A stretch of DNA of 64,000 nucleotides, taken from assembly GCA_032871835.1 (NCBI GenBank), contig CM065299.1, forward strand, positions 26,553,074 through 26,617,073, given 5' to 3'. How positions within the stretch are numbered: position 1 is the stretch's first letter; each line of letters begins with the position of its first letter. The notes beneath the pieces are model-generated. The model ran no database searches and was not told where the DNA came from. It saw nothing but the letters and a program-made list of their open reading frames with translations. Position numbers and translations under genes: made by a program. Origin of the DNA: Dipteronia dyeriana (Eukaryota > Streptophyta > Magnoliopsida > Sapindales > Sapindaceae). Of the stretch, positions 38,490-49,497 are shown in pieces.

Positions 38490-38946
38490 TATAAAATGGA
38501 CTCTCACCAACACTGATCTGTTGATCAGTTTGTGCAATGTATCGTGTCAAGCACGCTCTAGCATGCATGGCGTCGAACTGCCACGTCGTAACAGACCCTT
38601 CTGCATGCCGTTGTAGTTGTGTCTGGGTTATAGTGTCTACCTGTCCATGAGCAGTCATACATTTGTGCATATGACTTCTCAAATGTCCAGTTCCCCTCCT
38701 ACTTGTGGCATAATCCTTATGACAAAACTTACATTTAGGTATGGGCCCGGACGTCCCGTCTGGGAGTGTCATTTGGACTATGTTGAAACACTGCCACACA
38801 TCTGATGTTAATTTTCTGGGACGTGATGTTGGTGTAACGGCGGAACCAGAAGGCCCCGCTTGAGTATGGGTCGGCTCCGAAATATCAAATTCATCGTTGA
38901 GCATGTTCAAACCGTCTGAAAAATAAGGCTGCTGGTTATGATCCAT
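38490..38946 (-). pseudogene. hAT transposase, N-terminal fragment in the left arm
   Basis: Starts at 38946 with MDHNQQPYFSDGLNMLND and runs about 150 codons. It includes the BED-type zinc finger (KCKFCHKDYATSRRGTGHLR followed by SHMHKC). It is cut at the palindrome edge, where copia C begins. It differs from the right-arm copy at a handful of residues. Confidence 0.85.
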
Positions 38947-39446
38947 TTTCTGAAGTAAAAATATGAGCACTATAGCCATTAATAGTCAAAGTAAAAATCA
39001 ATATTTACTAACAAAATATTTTTAAATTAATTACAACCTTTAACAATCTTAATTTACCAACAATAATTAATAAAAGTAATACGACACTTAAAAATATTAT
39101 TTTACTTTAGTCAAAGGGGTTTTTTGTAATTTTTAGAGCCTCCAACGACTGGAATTCAAAATCGAGCCGTTGGAAGGAATATTTTTTTTTTTTAAATTAA
39201 CAAACGGTCGAGTTGATGGACATCCAGTCGGTCTGACGTGCCGGTCTAGGGACTTGACACGCCAGCTAGATGTGTTGTGGCGGGCCGACCCACCGGATCT
39301 GATGCCAGCGGCCCGGCACGTTGCCTGTCACGGGTCGGGTTTCGGTCTGGCCTGGCTTGGCCTGACCTGGCTTCTTAGCACGGCCTGTTTTGCTTCACGA
39401 ACCACCTGAATCGACCTATCTAGGGCCGGTCCATAATTACAGCAAC
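38947..39446. mobile_element. hAT 5' end, left-arm copy
   Basis: Reverse copy of 43006-43506. It carries the terminal inverted repeat (GGTCCATAATTACAGCAACG ending at 39446) and a GC-rich subterminal region (39215-39430). The 8 bp target copy GTATTGGT follows at 39447-39454. Confidence 0.8.
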
Positions 39447-39454
39447 GGTATTGG

Positions 39455-39769
39455 TTAACAAGTCATTAATATATAACTTCAATAATTACGTTTATTGCAA
39501 TCTCCTTATCCTTATTAAAATATATTATCTTTCCTAACCCCTCTCATTAGAGTTTCAACTTTCAAAGCTTCAACAATTGCCATCACTTAATTATTGAGGT
39601 AACGTGTAAGTTGGAGAGGAGACTTTGAAGCACTTGATGTTGCAAGCATAAATAGAGTTCACGTTTCGCATCCCCTCGATAGGGGTGAGCATCATCAGTA
39701 GAAGAATCACCCATAGGGGGGGTTTGGACTTGACTTGTAAGAGAATTAAATTCTTTTTTTGAGGCAAAA
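39455..39769 (+). promoter_or_regulatory. BAHD promoter copy, left arm
   Basis: Homologous to about 855-1218 of the intact gene, including the TATA box at 39648-39654 and the CCCCTCGATAGGGGTGAGCA block of the leader. It points right, into the palindrome spacer. Confidence 0.75.
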
Positions 39770-40120
39770 ATGAGTGCTGAGAAAATCATATCCAGGGAAA
39801 CCATTAAACCTTCTTCTCCAACACCAGATCACCTTAGAAATCACAATCTATGTCTTCTCGATCAGCTGTCCCCACCTATGTACTCACCAATTGTCCTCTT
39901 CTACTCTGCCATCAATCCCAACAAAGAAATATCCAATGAAAAATCTCATCTTGATCTTGTGAAAAAATCCCTCTCAGAAACCTTGACCCACTTTTATCCA
40001 TTTGCAGGACGATTCAAAGACTCTTTTCTAAATAAAACTAAGGCCGTAACAACCACATATGCCTTAATGATCAAGTTCTCGACCGAACAGGGGGTCGGAG
40101 TAGTCAAGGGATCCCAATAG
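39770..40120 (+). pseudogene. BAHD N-terminal fragment fused to gypsy pol, left arm
   Basis: Codons 1-85 match the intact BAHD gene, ending at RFKDS in HFYPFAGRFKDS. After 40026 the frame enters Ty3/gypsy sequence (TYALMIKFSTEQGVGVVKGS, the protease-RT linker of Tat-type elements) and stops at 40120. It lacks the catalytic motifs. It faces the right-arm copy (42426-42684, minus) across the spacer, so transcripts through the spacer would be self-complementary here. Confidence 0.88.
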
Positions 40121-40825
40121 ATGGCCCGAAGAGCTAACATGTTAGTATACAAAGTCAAGAAGGATGAGCAGGTTTGCACCATAACACAGCCGAATCAGAG
40201 CAAAGACCAACTATCCTTCGAATTCGATCCAAGGAAAGAGCCGAATGAATCCAAAACTGAACCGGCCGATGAAATCATCTTGAAAGAAGATGAACCAGAC
40301 AAAAACATCAAGATCGGGGCCAACCTGGAAAGAAGAGTCAAACAAAGCCTCATTGATCTACTTAAAGAATACAGGGATGTGTTCGCTTGGAGTCATGAAG
40401 ACATGGTCGGGATAGATGCCCGAATAATATCCCACCATCTCACAGTAGACCCGAGTGTAAAACCGGTGATAAAAAAGAGAAGATCATTCAATCTCGAGAG
40501 AAGTCAGGCAATTAAACAGGAAGTAGAGAAGCTACTTGTTGTAGGATCAATTAGAGATACCCTCAGTGGGTAGCTAATGTAGTCCTCGTCCAAAAGAAGA
40601 ATGAACAATAGAGGATGTGCGTAGATTTTACAGATCTAAACAAGGCATGCCCCGAAAGATAGTTTTCCACTTCCAAGGATAGATCAGTTGGTGGACGCTA
40701 CATCATGCCATGAACTGCTCAGTTTCATGGACGCCTATTCGGGATATAACCAAATCCGGATGAACAAGGCCGATGAAGAAAAAATAGCATTCACCACTGA
40801 TCAGGGTTTGTACTATTACAAGAGT
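40027..40825 (+). pseudogene. Ty3/gypsy (Tat-type) pol fragment in the palindrome spacer
   Basis: Protease-RT linker followed by the RT N-terminus, with YRDVFAWSHEDMVGID near 40370, VKPVIKKRRSFN near 40460 and, in other frames, DFTDLNKACP and the palm segment FMDAYSGYNQI near 40730. The wording is that of the Tat/Retand group. Stops and frameshifts are present. It ends mid-RT at an inversion junction near 40825. Confidence 0.8.
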
Positions 40826-42425
40826 CCATTCTATTGCTCTCTGATTTCCTGAGTTCGTTCTCGGTTGCTTCTCCCAGTAGAGGGTCCTCCGAAAATTGTA
40901 TGTATTACTTGATTGGCTTCGGGGCTGGTTCTTTGATTTTGACCAGGGTTGTGATCAACCTTGACTTCTCTCTTAGTTTCTGATCTCTCATTTTTTTCAA
41001 GATTACACCTCGCAGGTGCCCTTCCCCGAATAAGAGTCTCTACGTAATCTCTGAGCTGAAAACACATTGAAGTCTCATGCCCGGTTTCCTTGTGAAACCT
41101 GCAATACTTGGTTGTATCTCTCCGGGTGAACTGTGATTGTCACCGCAGCTCTTGCACCATATTCTTCTCTTCCAAGGTGGATAAAATTTCTTCTTGTTTC
41201 TTTCAAAGAGGGGTGTAAATGGTATATCTGCCTCGGTATTTCTCTGTGGACCGCTCGGTGTTGAACCCATTACCCTCATCCTTGTTTTTCTCCTTCTCGT
41301 TCTCTTTTAGCTTTCCTTTTTTATTCCGCCTCTTGGATTCATCATCCTTCTGTTCAGGCTTTCCCCCCGTGCATATAGCTTCCTCATGTAGCTTATTCTT
41401 CTTCTTCGGCCAGTGCGTATCCTCCTGCCATATCCATCATGTCAGCATACCTAGTCAACCGTGCTCTTCTCAAATCAAAGGATAGCCTTCAATTCTGTAA
41501 GTTATTGATGAATGCAGCGATTATGGCTTCATCGTTTGCATTGCCAATCTCTGATACCCCTTGGCCGAATCTCCCTAGATATTTCTTCAGTGACTCATCT
41601 TTCCTTTGTTTTATTTGAGCAGGGTGAGCCACTGACTTTTTCCTGTGAACGTTACTCAAGAATTGCCTTGAGAAGCTCCTACTTAGTTCACTGAAACTCT
41701 TGATGCTTGTTGAAGGTAACCTTCCGAACCACCTCGACCCCATGTCTCCTAGAGTTTGTGGGAAATTGAGACATAATAAGGGATCGTTGTGGGCATACTG
41801 AGCCATGGCGCTTTTATAGCGTCTTACGTGCTCTTTCGGGTCTGTGTCTTTCTTAAACTGCTCCACGTGCGGCATCCTGAACCTTTCTGGGAAAGGGGTC
41901 CGCAAGATTTCCTTGGTAAATGGGCTGTCTGAGTCATCTTCAAATAAATCGTTATAGCCATAACGTCCTACCAACGCATCCATCTGACGCCTATTGTTCT
42001 CGACTTCTTGAGTTAGTCTCTAGATCATGATATCTTTGTCCCCCACCAGGCTTCCTCGATGGTTGAACCATTGGGTAACTGTCATTCTTTCTGGCTTTTC
42101 ACTTTGATGCCGAGATTCTCACATGACTCCGTAATGACGTTTGTGATGAGGTCGATCGCTATCTTCTGATAACGATCGATCCCTGTGCCGGTCGTTTTTA
42201 CGGTGTCTAGTGCGTACTGTTTGATTGTGGTCCAGCCTCTGGTTATGTCCCTCTTCAAGTGTTTCCTGTCCAGCCGGGTTGATTGGGGAAGAGTTTCTTT
42301 TGGTTTCTGGCATAGTTATTCCTGGCCCAACCACCATTGAACAGAGCCTTACGGGTGGAGAATTGGAAGTATGTGCTCCTGCAGCCAATAAATCAATTAC
42401 TTCCCTTGCTGCGTCTGTAACCAAT
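40826..42425 (-). pseudogene. Ty3/gypsy (Tat-type) gag fragment in the palindrome spacer, inverted
   Basis: Reads minus from 42425. A hydrophilic N-terminal part (42424-42119) is followed by the retrotransposon gag domain (41983-41489), with PFPERFRMPHVEQF, HVRRYKSAMAQYAHND and DESLKKYLGRF. A basic region and a degraded zinc-finger segment (CFQLRDYVETLIRG near 41060) come next. It is oriented against the pol piece on its left, so this is not a simple insertion. Confidence 0.8.
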
Positions 42426-42684
42426 TGAAAGAGTCTTTGAATCGTCCTGCAAATGGATAAAAGTGGGTCAAGGTTTCTGAGAGGGATTTCTTCAAAAGAT
42501 CAAGATGAGATTTTTCATTGGATATTTCTTTGTTGGGATTGATGGCAGAGTAGAAGAGGACAATTGGTGAGTACATAGGCGGGGACAGCTGATCGAGAAG
42601 ACATAGATTGTAGTTTCTAAGGTGATCTGGTGTTGGAGAAGAAGGTTTAATGGTTTCCCTGGATATGATTTTCTCAGCACTCAT
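42426..42684 (-). pseudogene. BAHD acyltransferase copy 2, N-terminal part
   Basis: First 86 codons of the second BAHD gene (MSAEKIISRETIKPSS to RFKDSF), on the same strand as the C-terminal part at 25792-26778. At 42425 the sequence changes to gypsy gag. The break lies within two bases of the break in the left arm, yet the gypsy sequence joined is different. Confidence 0.9.
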
Positions 42685-42997
42685 TTTTGCCTCAAAAAAA
42701 GAATTTAATTCTCTTACAAGTCAAGTCCCCCCCCCCCTATGGGTGATTCTTCTACTGATGATGCTCACCCCTATCGAGGGGATGCGAAACGTGAACTCTA
42801 TTTATGCTTGCAACATCAAGTGCTTCAAAGTCTCCTCTCCAACTTACACGTTACCTCAATAATTAAGTGATGGCAATTGTTGAAGCTTTGAAAGTTGAAA
42901 CTCTAATGAGAGGGGTTAGGAAAGATAATATATTTTAATAAGGATAAGGAGATTGCAATAAACGTAATTATTGAAGTTATATATTATTGACTTGTTA
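42685..42997 (-). promoter_or_regulatory. Promoter of BAHD copy 2, proximal part
   Basis: Same content as the left-arm promoter, with the TATA box at 42799-42805 (minus). It points left into the spacer, so it converges on the left-arm promoter. Its distal half (46213-46825) is separated from it by the hAT insertion. Confidence 0.75.
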
Positions 42998-43005
42998 ACC
43001 AATAC

Positions 43006-46000
43006 CGTTGCTGTAATTATGGACCGGCCCTAGATAGGTCGATTCAGGTGGTCCGTGAAGCAAAACGGGTCGTGCTAAGAAGCCAGGTCAGGCCAAGCCA
43101 GGCCAGACCAAAACCCGACCCGTGACAGGCTGCGTGCCGGGCCGCTGGCATCAGGTCCAGTGGGCCGGCCCGCCACAACACATCTAGCTGGCGTGTCAAG
43201 TCCCTAGACCGGCACGTCAGACCGACTGGATGTCCATCAACTCGACCGTTTGTTAATTTAAAAAAAAAAATATTCCTTCCAACGGCTCGATTTTGAATTC
43301 CAGTCGTTGGAGGCTCTAAAAATTACAAAAAAACCCCTTTGACTAAAGTAAAATAATATTTTTAAGTGTCGTATTACTTTTATTAATTATTGTTGGTAAA
43401 TTAAGATTGTTAAAGGTAGTAATTAATTTAAAAATATTTTGTTAGTAAATATTGATTTTTACTTTGACTATTAATGACCATAGTGCTCATATTTTTACTT
43501 CAGAAAATGGATCATAACCAGCAGCCTTATTTTTCAGACGGTTTGAACATGCTCAACGATGAATTTGATATTTCGGAGCCGACCCATACTCAAGCGGGGC
43601 CTTCTGGTTCCGCCATTACACCAACATCCCGTCCCAAAAAATTAACATCAGATGTGTGGCAGTGTTTCAACATAGTCCAAATGACACTCCCAGACGGGAC
43701 GTCCGGGCCCATACCTAAATGTAAGTTTTGTCATAAGGATTATGCCACAAGTAGGAGGGGAACTGGACATTTGAGAAGTCATATGCACAAATGTATGACT
43801 GCTCATGGACAGGTAGACACTATAACCCAGACACAACTACAACGGCACGCAGAAGGGTCTGTTACGACGTGGCAGTTCGACGCCATGCATGCTAGAGAGT
43901 GCTTGAAACGATACATTGCACAAACTGATCAACAGATCAGTGTTGGTGAGAGTCCATTTTATAAAGAATTAATAACATCTGCATATAACCCTCAATTTGA
44001 ACCTGTTTCTAGAACCACCACTAGAAATGATTTGATAAAATTGTTTGAAACCTAAAGAGATGACTTGATTGCTGAAATGCAGCATTTAAGTGTCTCCGTT
44101 GCATTAACTTCTAATATTTGGAATGCATGTTCCAAACAGGACTATTTATGTGTCAGCGACACTATTTAGATTCTGACAGGAGGATAACAAAAAGAATTAT
44201 TGGTTTCCGTTCTATGGATTTTACACATACCGTAGAAAGCATTTTTAATGTCACTATTTCTAGTTTAGAAACTTATGAAATCACGCATCGCATTCTTTCG
44301 ATCACATTAGATAATGCATCTGTAAATACTAACTCTATTGCATTGTTTGTTGTAAGAAATATCCCGCAAGATGGAGGTTATTTCTTCCATCAACGGTGTT
44401 CATGTCATATTATAAATTTAGTTGTATAGGCTGATTTAAAGCATGTAAGCGACCAAATAGATCGCATCAGAGATGCCATTTCTTGGATTTGCAGTTCTAA
44501 TCCTAGATTCATTGAATTCAAGAGACACTGTAAATTAAAGGGTCTCAAACCCCGACGATTCCAAACTGATATGCCGGTAAGGTGGAACTCTCCTTATTTA
44601 ATGTTGAAAAATTGTTTGGAATATGATATAACCATTACATGTTTTTATAACATGAAATTGGCCGAAACAGGTCATCATGAAGCAAAAACACTTATCATAG
44701 ACGATTGGTATGTGGCAAGGGTTTTTATTCAAATTTTAAAGATTTTTCACAATGCCACTGTAACTCTTTTCGGGGTCTATTACCCTACATCTTCTCAAGC
44801 AATCCATCAGATAGTAAAAATGTCTGAAGTGTTAAACAGTTATAGAGAAGATGAACATCTAGGCGCTGCAGTTGTTGTCATGGAGACAAAGTTGAAAAAA
44901 TATTGGGCTAACATTCCTCTACTTTATGCCTTAAGTGTTATAGTAGATCATAGGGTTAAATTATCTGGTTCAGAAGTTTTGTTTGAGTTTATCGGTACTA
45001 ATTTGTCAATAGATTATTCAGAACAAGTTACTGACATTTGAACCAAGTTGTTCGAGATTTTTCGTATTTATGAGAGCTGGTTTGGTAACATTGACACCCC
45101 CCAATCAACATGACCGAAGATAGAGCTGAAGGAAACAAGTGTGAGCCTTCTGAAATGGTGAAAAAAAAGACAAATCAGCAAGTATTTCTTCAGGGTAAAG
45201 ATCTGACTCATCTTCTTGTACCGAACTGATTAGGTACCTTGAAGCACAATTCGATGTTGTTGAATACAAGGAAGAGTTTGATTTGTTGTTATGGTGAAGA
45301 CCTATACGTACAGATATCCAGTTCTGTCACACTTAGCATGTGACGTACTGATTATTCCTATGTCAACGGTATCTTTAGAACAAGCTTTCAGCACCAGTGG
45401 ACGCATAATTGAATCAAGAAGAAGCTGTTTATCTCTGGAGATGGTGGAGGGATTGGGAGCATGCTAAAAAAAGGTTGCAAAATCAAACTGTAGATAAAGA
45501 GCTTATTCTAAATTTCAACAATCTATATATTGATGAACCTGCAGGTAGTGGCCAAGGCCAGAACTATGTTATACTTTTACATATGTATTTAGTATCTACT
45601 TATAAGTTGTAATACAATTGCACGCTTTTTCCCTTACCAAGTTTTTATCCCACCGGGTTTTTCTTGATAAGGTTTTTAATGAGACAATCATGTAAATATG
45701 TAATACTGAATTCCATAAGTGAAAATAATTAAATATATAAAAAATTGTTCATTTCATACTTTCATAATTACATCTATTTTTATTATTTTGCATTACTTTA
45801 TTTATCTTTGCTGAATTATTATTTTTCATATTAATTATTTCAAGAGATAAACAAATTAATTTCAAAATTACATTTATATAATTGAATTGTTAAATTGATA
45901 GAACAAACATTTTTTTGTATATTACTTTATTTTCCGTAAACCCTAAACCCAAATTTCAAAAAAACTTAATTTTTAAAAATTGGTTTTCGAAAATGATTAT

Positions 46001-46204
46001 GGACCAAGCCCGTGGACCAGACCCGTGGACCTGCCCGCTTGAAGCAGGCCAACAGGCCGTGCCGTGCCTCCGTTTTAGTAAACGGGGTCGGGCTGGTCCG
46101 GCATGCACACCGGTGCGTGTTGGACTAGGCCTGGCCAATTTACGAAAAAAGGCCCCGGCAGGCCGTGCCTAATGGTCCGGGCCTGGTCCAGAATTACACC
46201 ATTA
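43006..46204 (+). mobile_element. hAT transposon, 3.2 kb, with a decayed transposase
   Basis: Ends are CGTTGCTGTAATTATGGACC on the left and, reversed, TAATGGTGTAATTCTGGACC on the right (14 of 20 match without gaps). The 8 bp flanks are ACCAATAC (42998-43005) and CCCAATAC (46205-46212), a target duplication with one change. The intact gene keeps the empty site at 847-854. GC-rich subterminal blocks lie at both ends. It inserted into the BAHD copy 2 promoter. Confidence 0.85.
43507..45612 (+). pseudogene. hAT transposase, broken
   Basis: A BED zinc finger (residues about 60-100, KCKFCHKDYATSRR) and a following helical part are open to a TAA at 44053-44055. Further blocks are in other frames: 44118-44429 (with HRILSITLDNASVNTNS and FFHQRCSCHIINLVV, catalytic-domain motifs), 44571-45041 (MPVRWNSPYLML) and the C-terminal dimerisation domain near 45350-45480 (MSTVSLEQAFSTSGR, then a shifted frame). 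The start at 43507 is chosen over the in-frame ATG at 43474 because the upstream 11 residues are hydrophobic and unlike a BED N-terminus. It has several stops and shifts and is not functional. Confidence 0.85.
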
Positions 46205-46212
46205 CCCAATAC

Positions 46213-46825
46213 CTAAGGCCATCTCTAATAGAGTCCGAATTATAGTTATATTTAGATCAAAACTAGTGTTGAGAGTAATGTTCATATATTTTTTTACTAT
46301 AGTGGTATTGAGAGTTATATTTTTATAACAAATTTAATTATGTCCAATTTATAATAAGTGGTTATTAAATTATAATCTATAAACTTTAATGTTGATAAAA
46401 ATAATTTCATTATAAATTTCTCAATGAAATCTTTAAAATGGTACTAATATTTAATATTTTTAAATAATTTTAAATTATTACCAAATTTGGTAATATTGAA
46501 AATTTTAGTTTTCAAATAAGGAAACATCTAAAAGTTTAAATTTCATAGATTAGAATACACTTAACATAAACATAAACATAAAAAAAAATTACATGCAAAA
46601 TCGAAAGTACAAATATAAAAAAATCACAAATAAATTTTTCTATAATTTCCTTTTCGATTTTTATTGATTTTCTAGTATTTTTAGGATAAAAATACATTTA
46701 TTTCAAATTTTAATGTCTAAAAATTTATAAATCGTTCATCTCCAATTGTCAATAAATCCAATCTGTCAATCTTTAACGATCAACAAATACAACCGGGTCC
46801 CACACATTCATTTATTTTAATTATG
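46213..46825 (-). repeat. Distal upstream region of BAHD copy 2
   Basis: Reverse match of about 238-846. It is contiguous with 42685-42997 if the hAT element and one target copy are removed. It ends at about 46825, where gypsy-derived DNA begins. Confidence 0.75.
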
Positions 46826-48130
46826 GTATAGGACCATATGTTCCACAAAAAAATAAAAATATCACTATTTTATCCATCCAACACATAGGTCTAACCACCA
46901 ACCAACTCACACGGCGATCCCTCTCTTCCAAAGAAGTCTCAGCCGCCTTGACCACCTTATCAGCCTGACTCTTTGTCAGAAAGGGGGAAGTTTCGTACCA
47001 ATGCTCGGGATTGCATAAGTGCCTTGGAACTCTATTCCGTATCAACCCTTGTGTGGGGTCAGCAACAATTACTTCACCCCAATCACCTCCAACGAAGAAC
47101 CAATTGTTCTTCCAGTACTTATTGGAGGAGGGGAACCCCCAAATAAATCCCTTGTGATCTTTATCCGAAAGGGGTAGAGGTTTCCCCTTATATCCATGAG
47201 AAATCCATAAACTCTGAGATGTGGATTAAAGGTAAAAAGTTTTTCCACTATCAGATCGGTTCAGCGTATAAAAGAAGCAGATCTCTTAAAGAGTTGGGGG
47301 TTGTTTTGCCCCAAGCTTTTTCCATAGATGCCCCAAACTGACCAACACCCGATAAGAATTAGGGGTTAGTTGGGCGGGAGCAATGCCAGCCTCCTTCAAG
47401 AATCAAGCGATAAAAGGTTAAAGGAAGAGAGTAACTCATGAGGATAACATAGCCCTGTTTATACCAACCGTGCCGGGGGCAGGGTTCCACACAACCCAAT
47501 CACCGCTACAGTATAGTTTTGGGCACTGGTCAGATTGAATCTGTCCTCGAACTTTGCCAGCTCAACTTTAGTCATAGCATTTATCTCTGAATCAAACGAA
47601 CAGGGGTGGTCAGCGCTGAACCTTAGCATCCGAGCTTGTCGCTCCTGCGACACATCTTTCATTTTGAAAAGTTGTGAAGATATCTTCAAATCGATTGTTG
47701 CACGCACAGATTCTTTGGGAGAAGCTCTGGTGGTCCGCATGGAGCTACTTAGTTTTGACATATCTATATTAACCTCAATTGGATCATAATTAGAAATATC
47801 AGAAGAAATGGGAGCGAATTCTGGAATAACCATAGAATAATCCACATCTAATGCAGTAGGATGGTATGAAGAGGGAAGATGGCCCTGGAGAATAGACTTG
47901 AACTTAGCGGCATTCTCATCAACACCAACCTCAATAGCTTGAAGAAGAAGCTCAAAGTATTGATGACGAAGAACAAGATCTATACCTTGAAAAACGCTTG
48001 AAAGAATGGAAGATTTGAAAAGAGCAAGGGGCTCGAAAGAGAATAAATCTAAGGATTGTTTTTTGCCAAAGAAAGGCGTCGAATCATAAAAAAGGGAAGT
48101 GAAACGTCTCAAGACGATATATACCAGCAA
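46826..48130 (-). pseudogene. Antisense ORF of a Tat-type gypsy element (Transposase_28-like)
   Basis: The longest open piece is 48130-47459 (223 codons). Further minus-strand pieces follow, with APAQLTPNSYRVLVSLGHLW near 47370 and KGFIWGFPSSNKYWKNNWFF near 47130. RHLCNPEHWYETSPFLTKSQ lies near 47020. These resemble plant 'putative gypsy-type transposon' proteins. The frames lie on the strand opposite to the LTR at 48391-49115 and just upstream of its polypurine tract. That is where Tat-lineage elements such as Grande and Retand are known to carry an antisense ORF. Broken by stops; the rest of the element is missing at the BAHD edge. Confidence 0.6.
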
Positions 48131-48379
48131 GTGACATCGCCAGGTAGACCTACATCATCATTCGAAAGTGGGGGTAGGTGCGCGAGAACCAAAAACCATG
48201 CGCCATTCTAATTTTGAAAAAGATGCGCAATGATTTCATCAGCCAAAATATATGTGGTTGATAACTGTAACTCATTAAAAAGCATTAATGGACTACCAAA
48301 CTAGAAGGATATAGTAAATTAAATACACACAACCGAACATGCTCTATTTGCAACAATTATTCATCTGACTCCATGTGTT

Positions 48380-48390
48380 AAAGGGGGTAT
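48380..48390 (+). promoter_or_regulatory. Polypurine tract of the gypsy element
   Basis: AAAGGGGGTAT directly precedes the LTR start TGTTATTGGTG. Confidence 0.65.
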
Positions 48391-49115
48391 TGTTATTGGT
48401 GAAATCTGAAGAATGATGAGTCAGCATAAGTACCTAAAGATACGGGAAATAAATGTGCCATGTCACAAAAATTCATATTTCCTAAACCTACCTAAGTTAA
48501 CCAAAGATGGTCTCACGACACCCGGTCGGGGCTATTGAGACGGTCGGGACAAAACCCTGGTCCGGATTGAATAATCGATTGGGGTGAATAAAGTTTGGTC
48601 TGGTTTTGGCAGACAATCAGCAGAACGACACGTGGATACTATCAAATACATGCAGAATGAATCATACTCCAATAAGGTGTCTCGAAGCACACTTTGATAA
48701 GGAAGCGAATTTCCCCATCAATACCAGAGTTCAAATTAGACAAGAGGCCTAACGCGTGAAGAACGTGAAACAGGAAGAAGAATAAAATGACTCAAACACA
48801 TCAACTTTATTTACTTGCATAACACGAATTAGGTTCTATGCATGTATAAATAGACCCTAATAACACCCATAAAAAGGGTGAAGAAAATATAAAAAGATTC
48901 TAGAGAGCACGAGAGATTGAGTGTGTAATCAGTTATTCATAGTGAATTTCTTTTCTCGCTGGTTTCCGGTAACCATGGACGTTTCCCGTATTTAGGGTTT
49001 TACCATGTAAAATATTCTTGTTCTCTTTAATTTCTTAATTGTTCGTAATTTGCAATTGTGTGATCTCATATACATTATGTTCGACGTGTGACCCATCCAA
49101 AAACCACCGTCAACA
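48391..49115 (+). repeat. 3' LTR of a Tat-type gypsy element
   Basis: A 725 bp LTR from TGTTATTGGTG to ACCGTCAACA. A TATA-like TATAAATA lies at 48845-48852 and the usual GATTGAGTGTGTAATC leader-type block near 48913. A truncated relative lies at 17205-17409. No 5' LTR of this element is in the window. Confidence 0.75.
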
Positions 49116-49497
49116 AAACGTTTACCATAAACCAATTTTTTCTTTTTATTTTTTACAAACATATACAGTATACGCTTTTAACTAAAAAAAACACCTTAAA
49201 TCCTTTTACCATCAGACGAAGACGAAGAAGATTAAAATGAGAGGAAGAAAGGAAGGGTTTGGATCGTGCGATGCCGACGAAAAAGAAGAAGGTGGTTTTC
49301 GGTGACGATTCGATGGTCGAACATTCCGGTGACCTAAGATTACTTCTTTTTTAGGTTTTTTCTGAAGGCCTTTGTGTGCTACGGCACCTCAAATAGCCAC
49401 CTCACCAGAAGAAAATAACAATTGAAAAAAAAAATCAGTTCATAAAAAAATTTGTAAGAAAAACACCATTTCACATTTTCTAAGGATATATCACGTA
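49116..49497. other. Spacer, no gene recognised
   Basis: Purine-rich block near 49215-49300 with small frames only (ATGAGAGGAAGAAAGG). It could be a gene or transposon leader; nothing identifies it. Confidence 0.3.

Larger units (their letters stand above)
38490..40026. repeat. Left arm of a large palindrome
   Basis: About 1537 bp, nearly identical in reverse to 42426-43963. It contains part of the hAT element (38490-39446), the hAT target site and the BAHD promoter with its first 86 or so codons. The arms differ by scattered substitutions and by the length of a G-tract near 39715, so they are two real, slightly diverged copies. Confidence 0.9.
42426..43963. repeat. Right arm of the large palindrome
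   Basis: About 1538 bp, the reverse of 38490-40026. This arm looks like the original copy. Its BAHD piece has the strand and flanks expected for the missing 5' part of copy 2, and its hAT piece continues into the complete element. Confidence 0.9.

Noticed and set aside
39770..40120. Functional short BAHD protein from the left palindrome arm
   Set aside because: Lacks HxxxD and DFGWG and runs into gypsy pol with a stop after about 30 codons. It is a gene fragment.
38490..43963. Palindrome as an assembly artefact
   Set aside because: The arms differ at scattered bases, at several codons of the hAT fragment and in a G-tract. The junctions at the two spacer ends join different gypsy sequence. 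A false join would give identical arms. Long reads would still be decisive.
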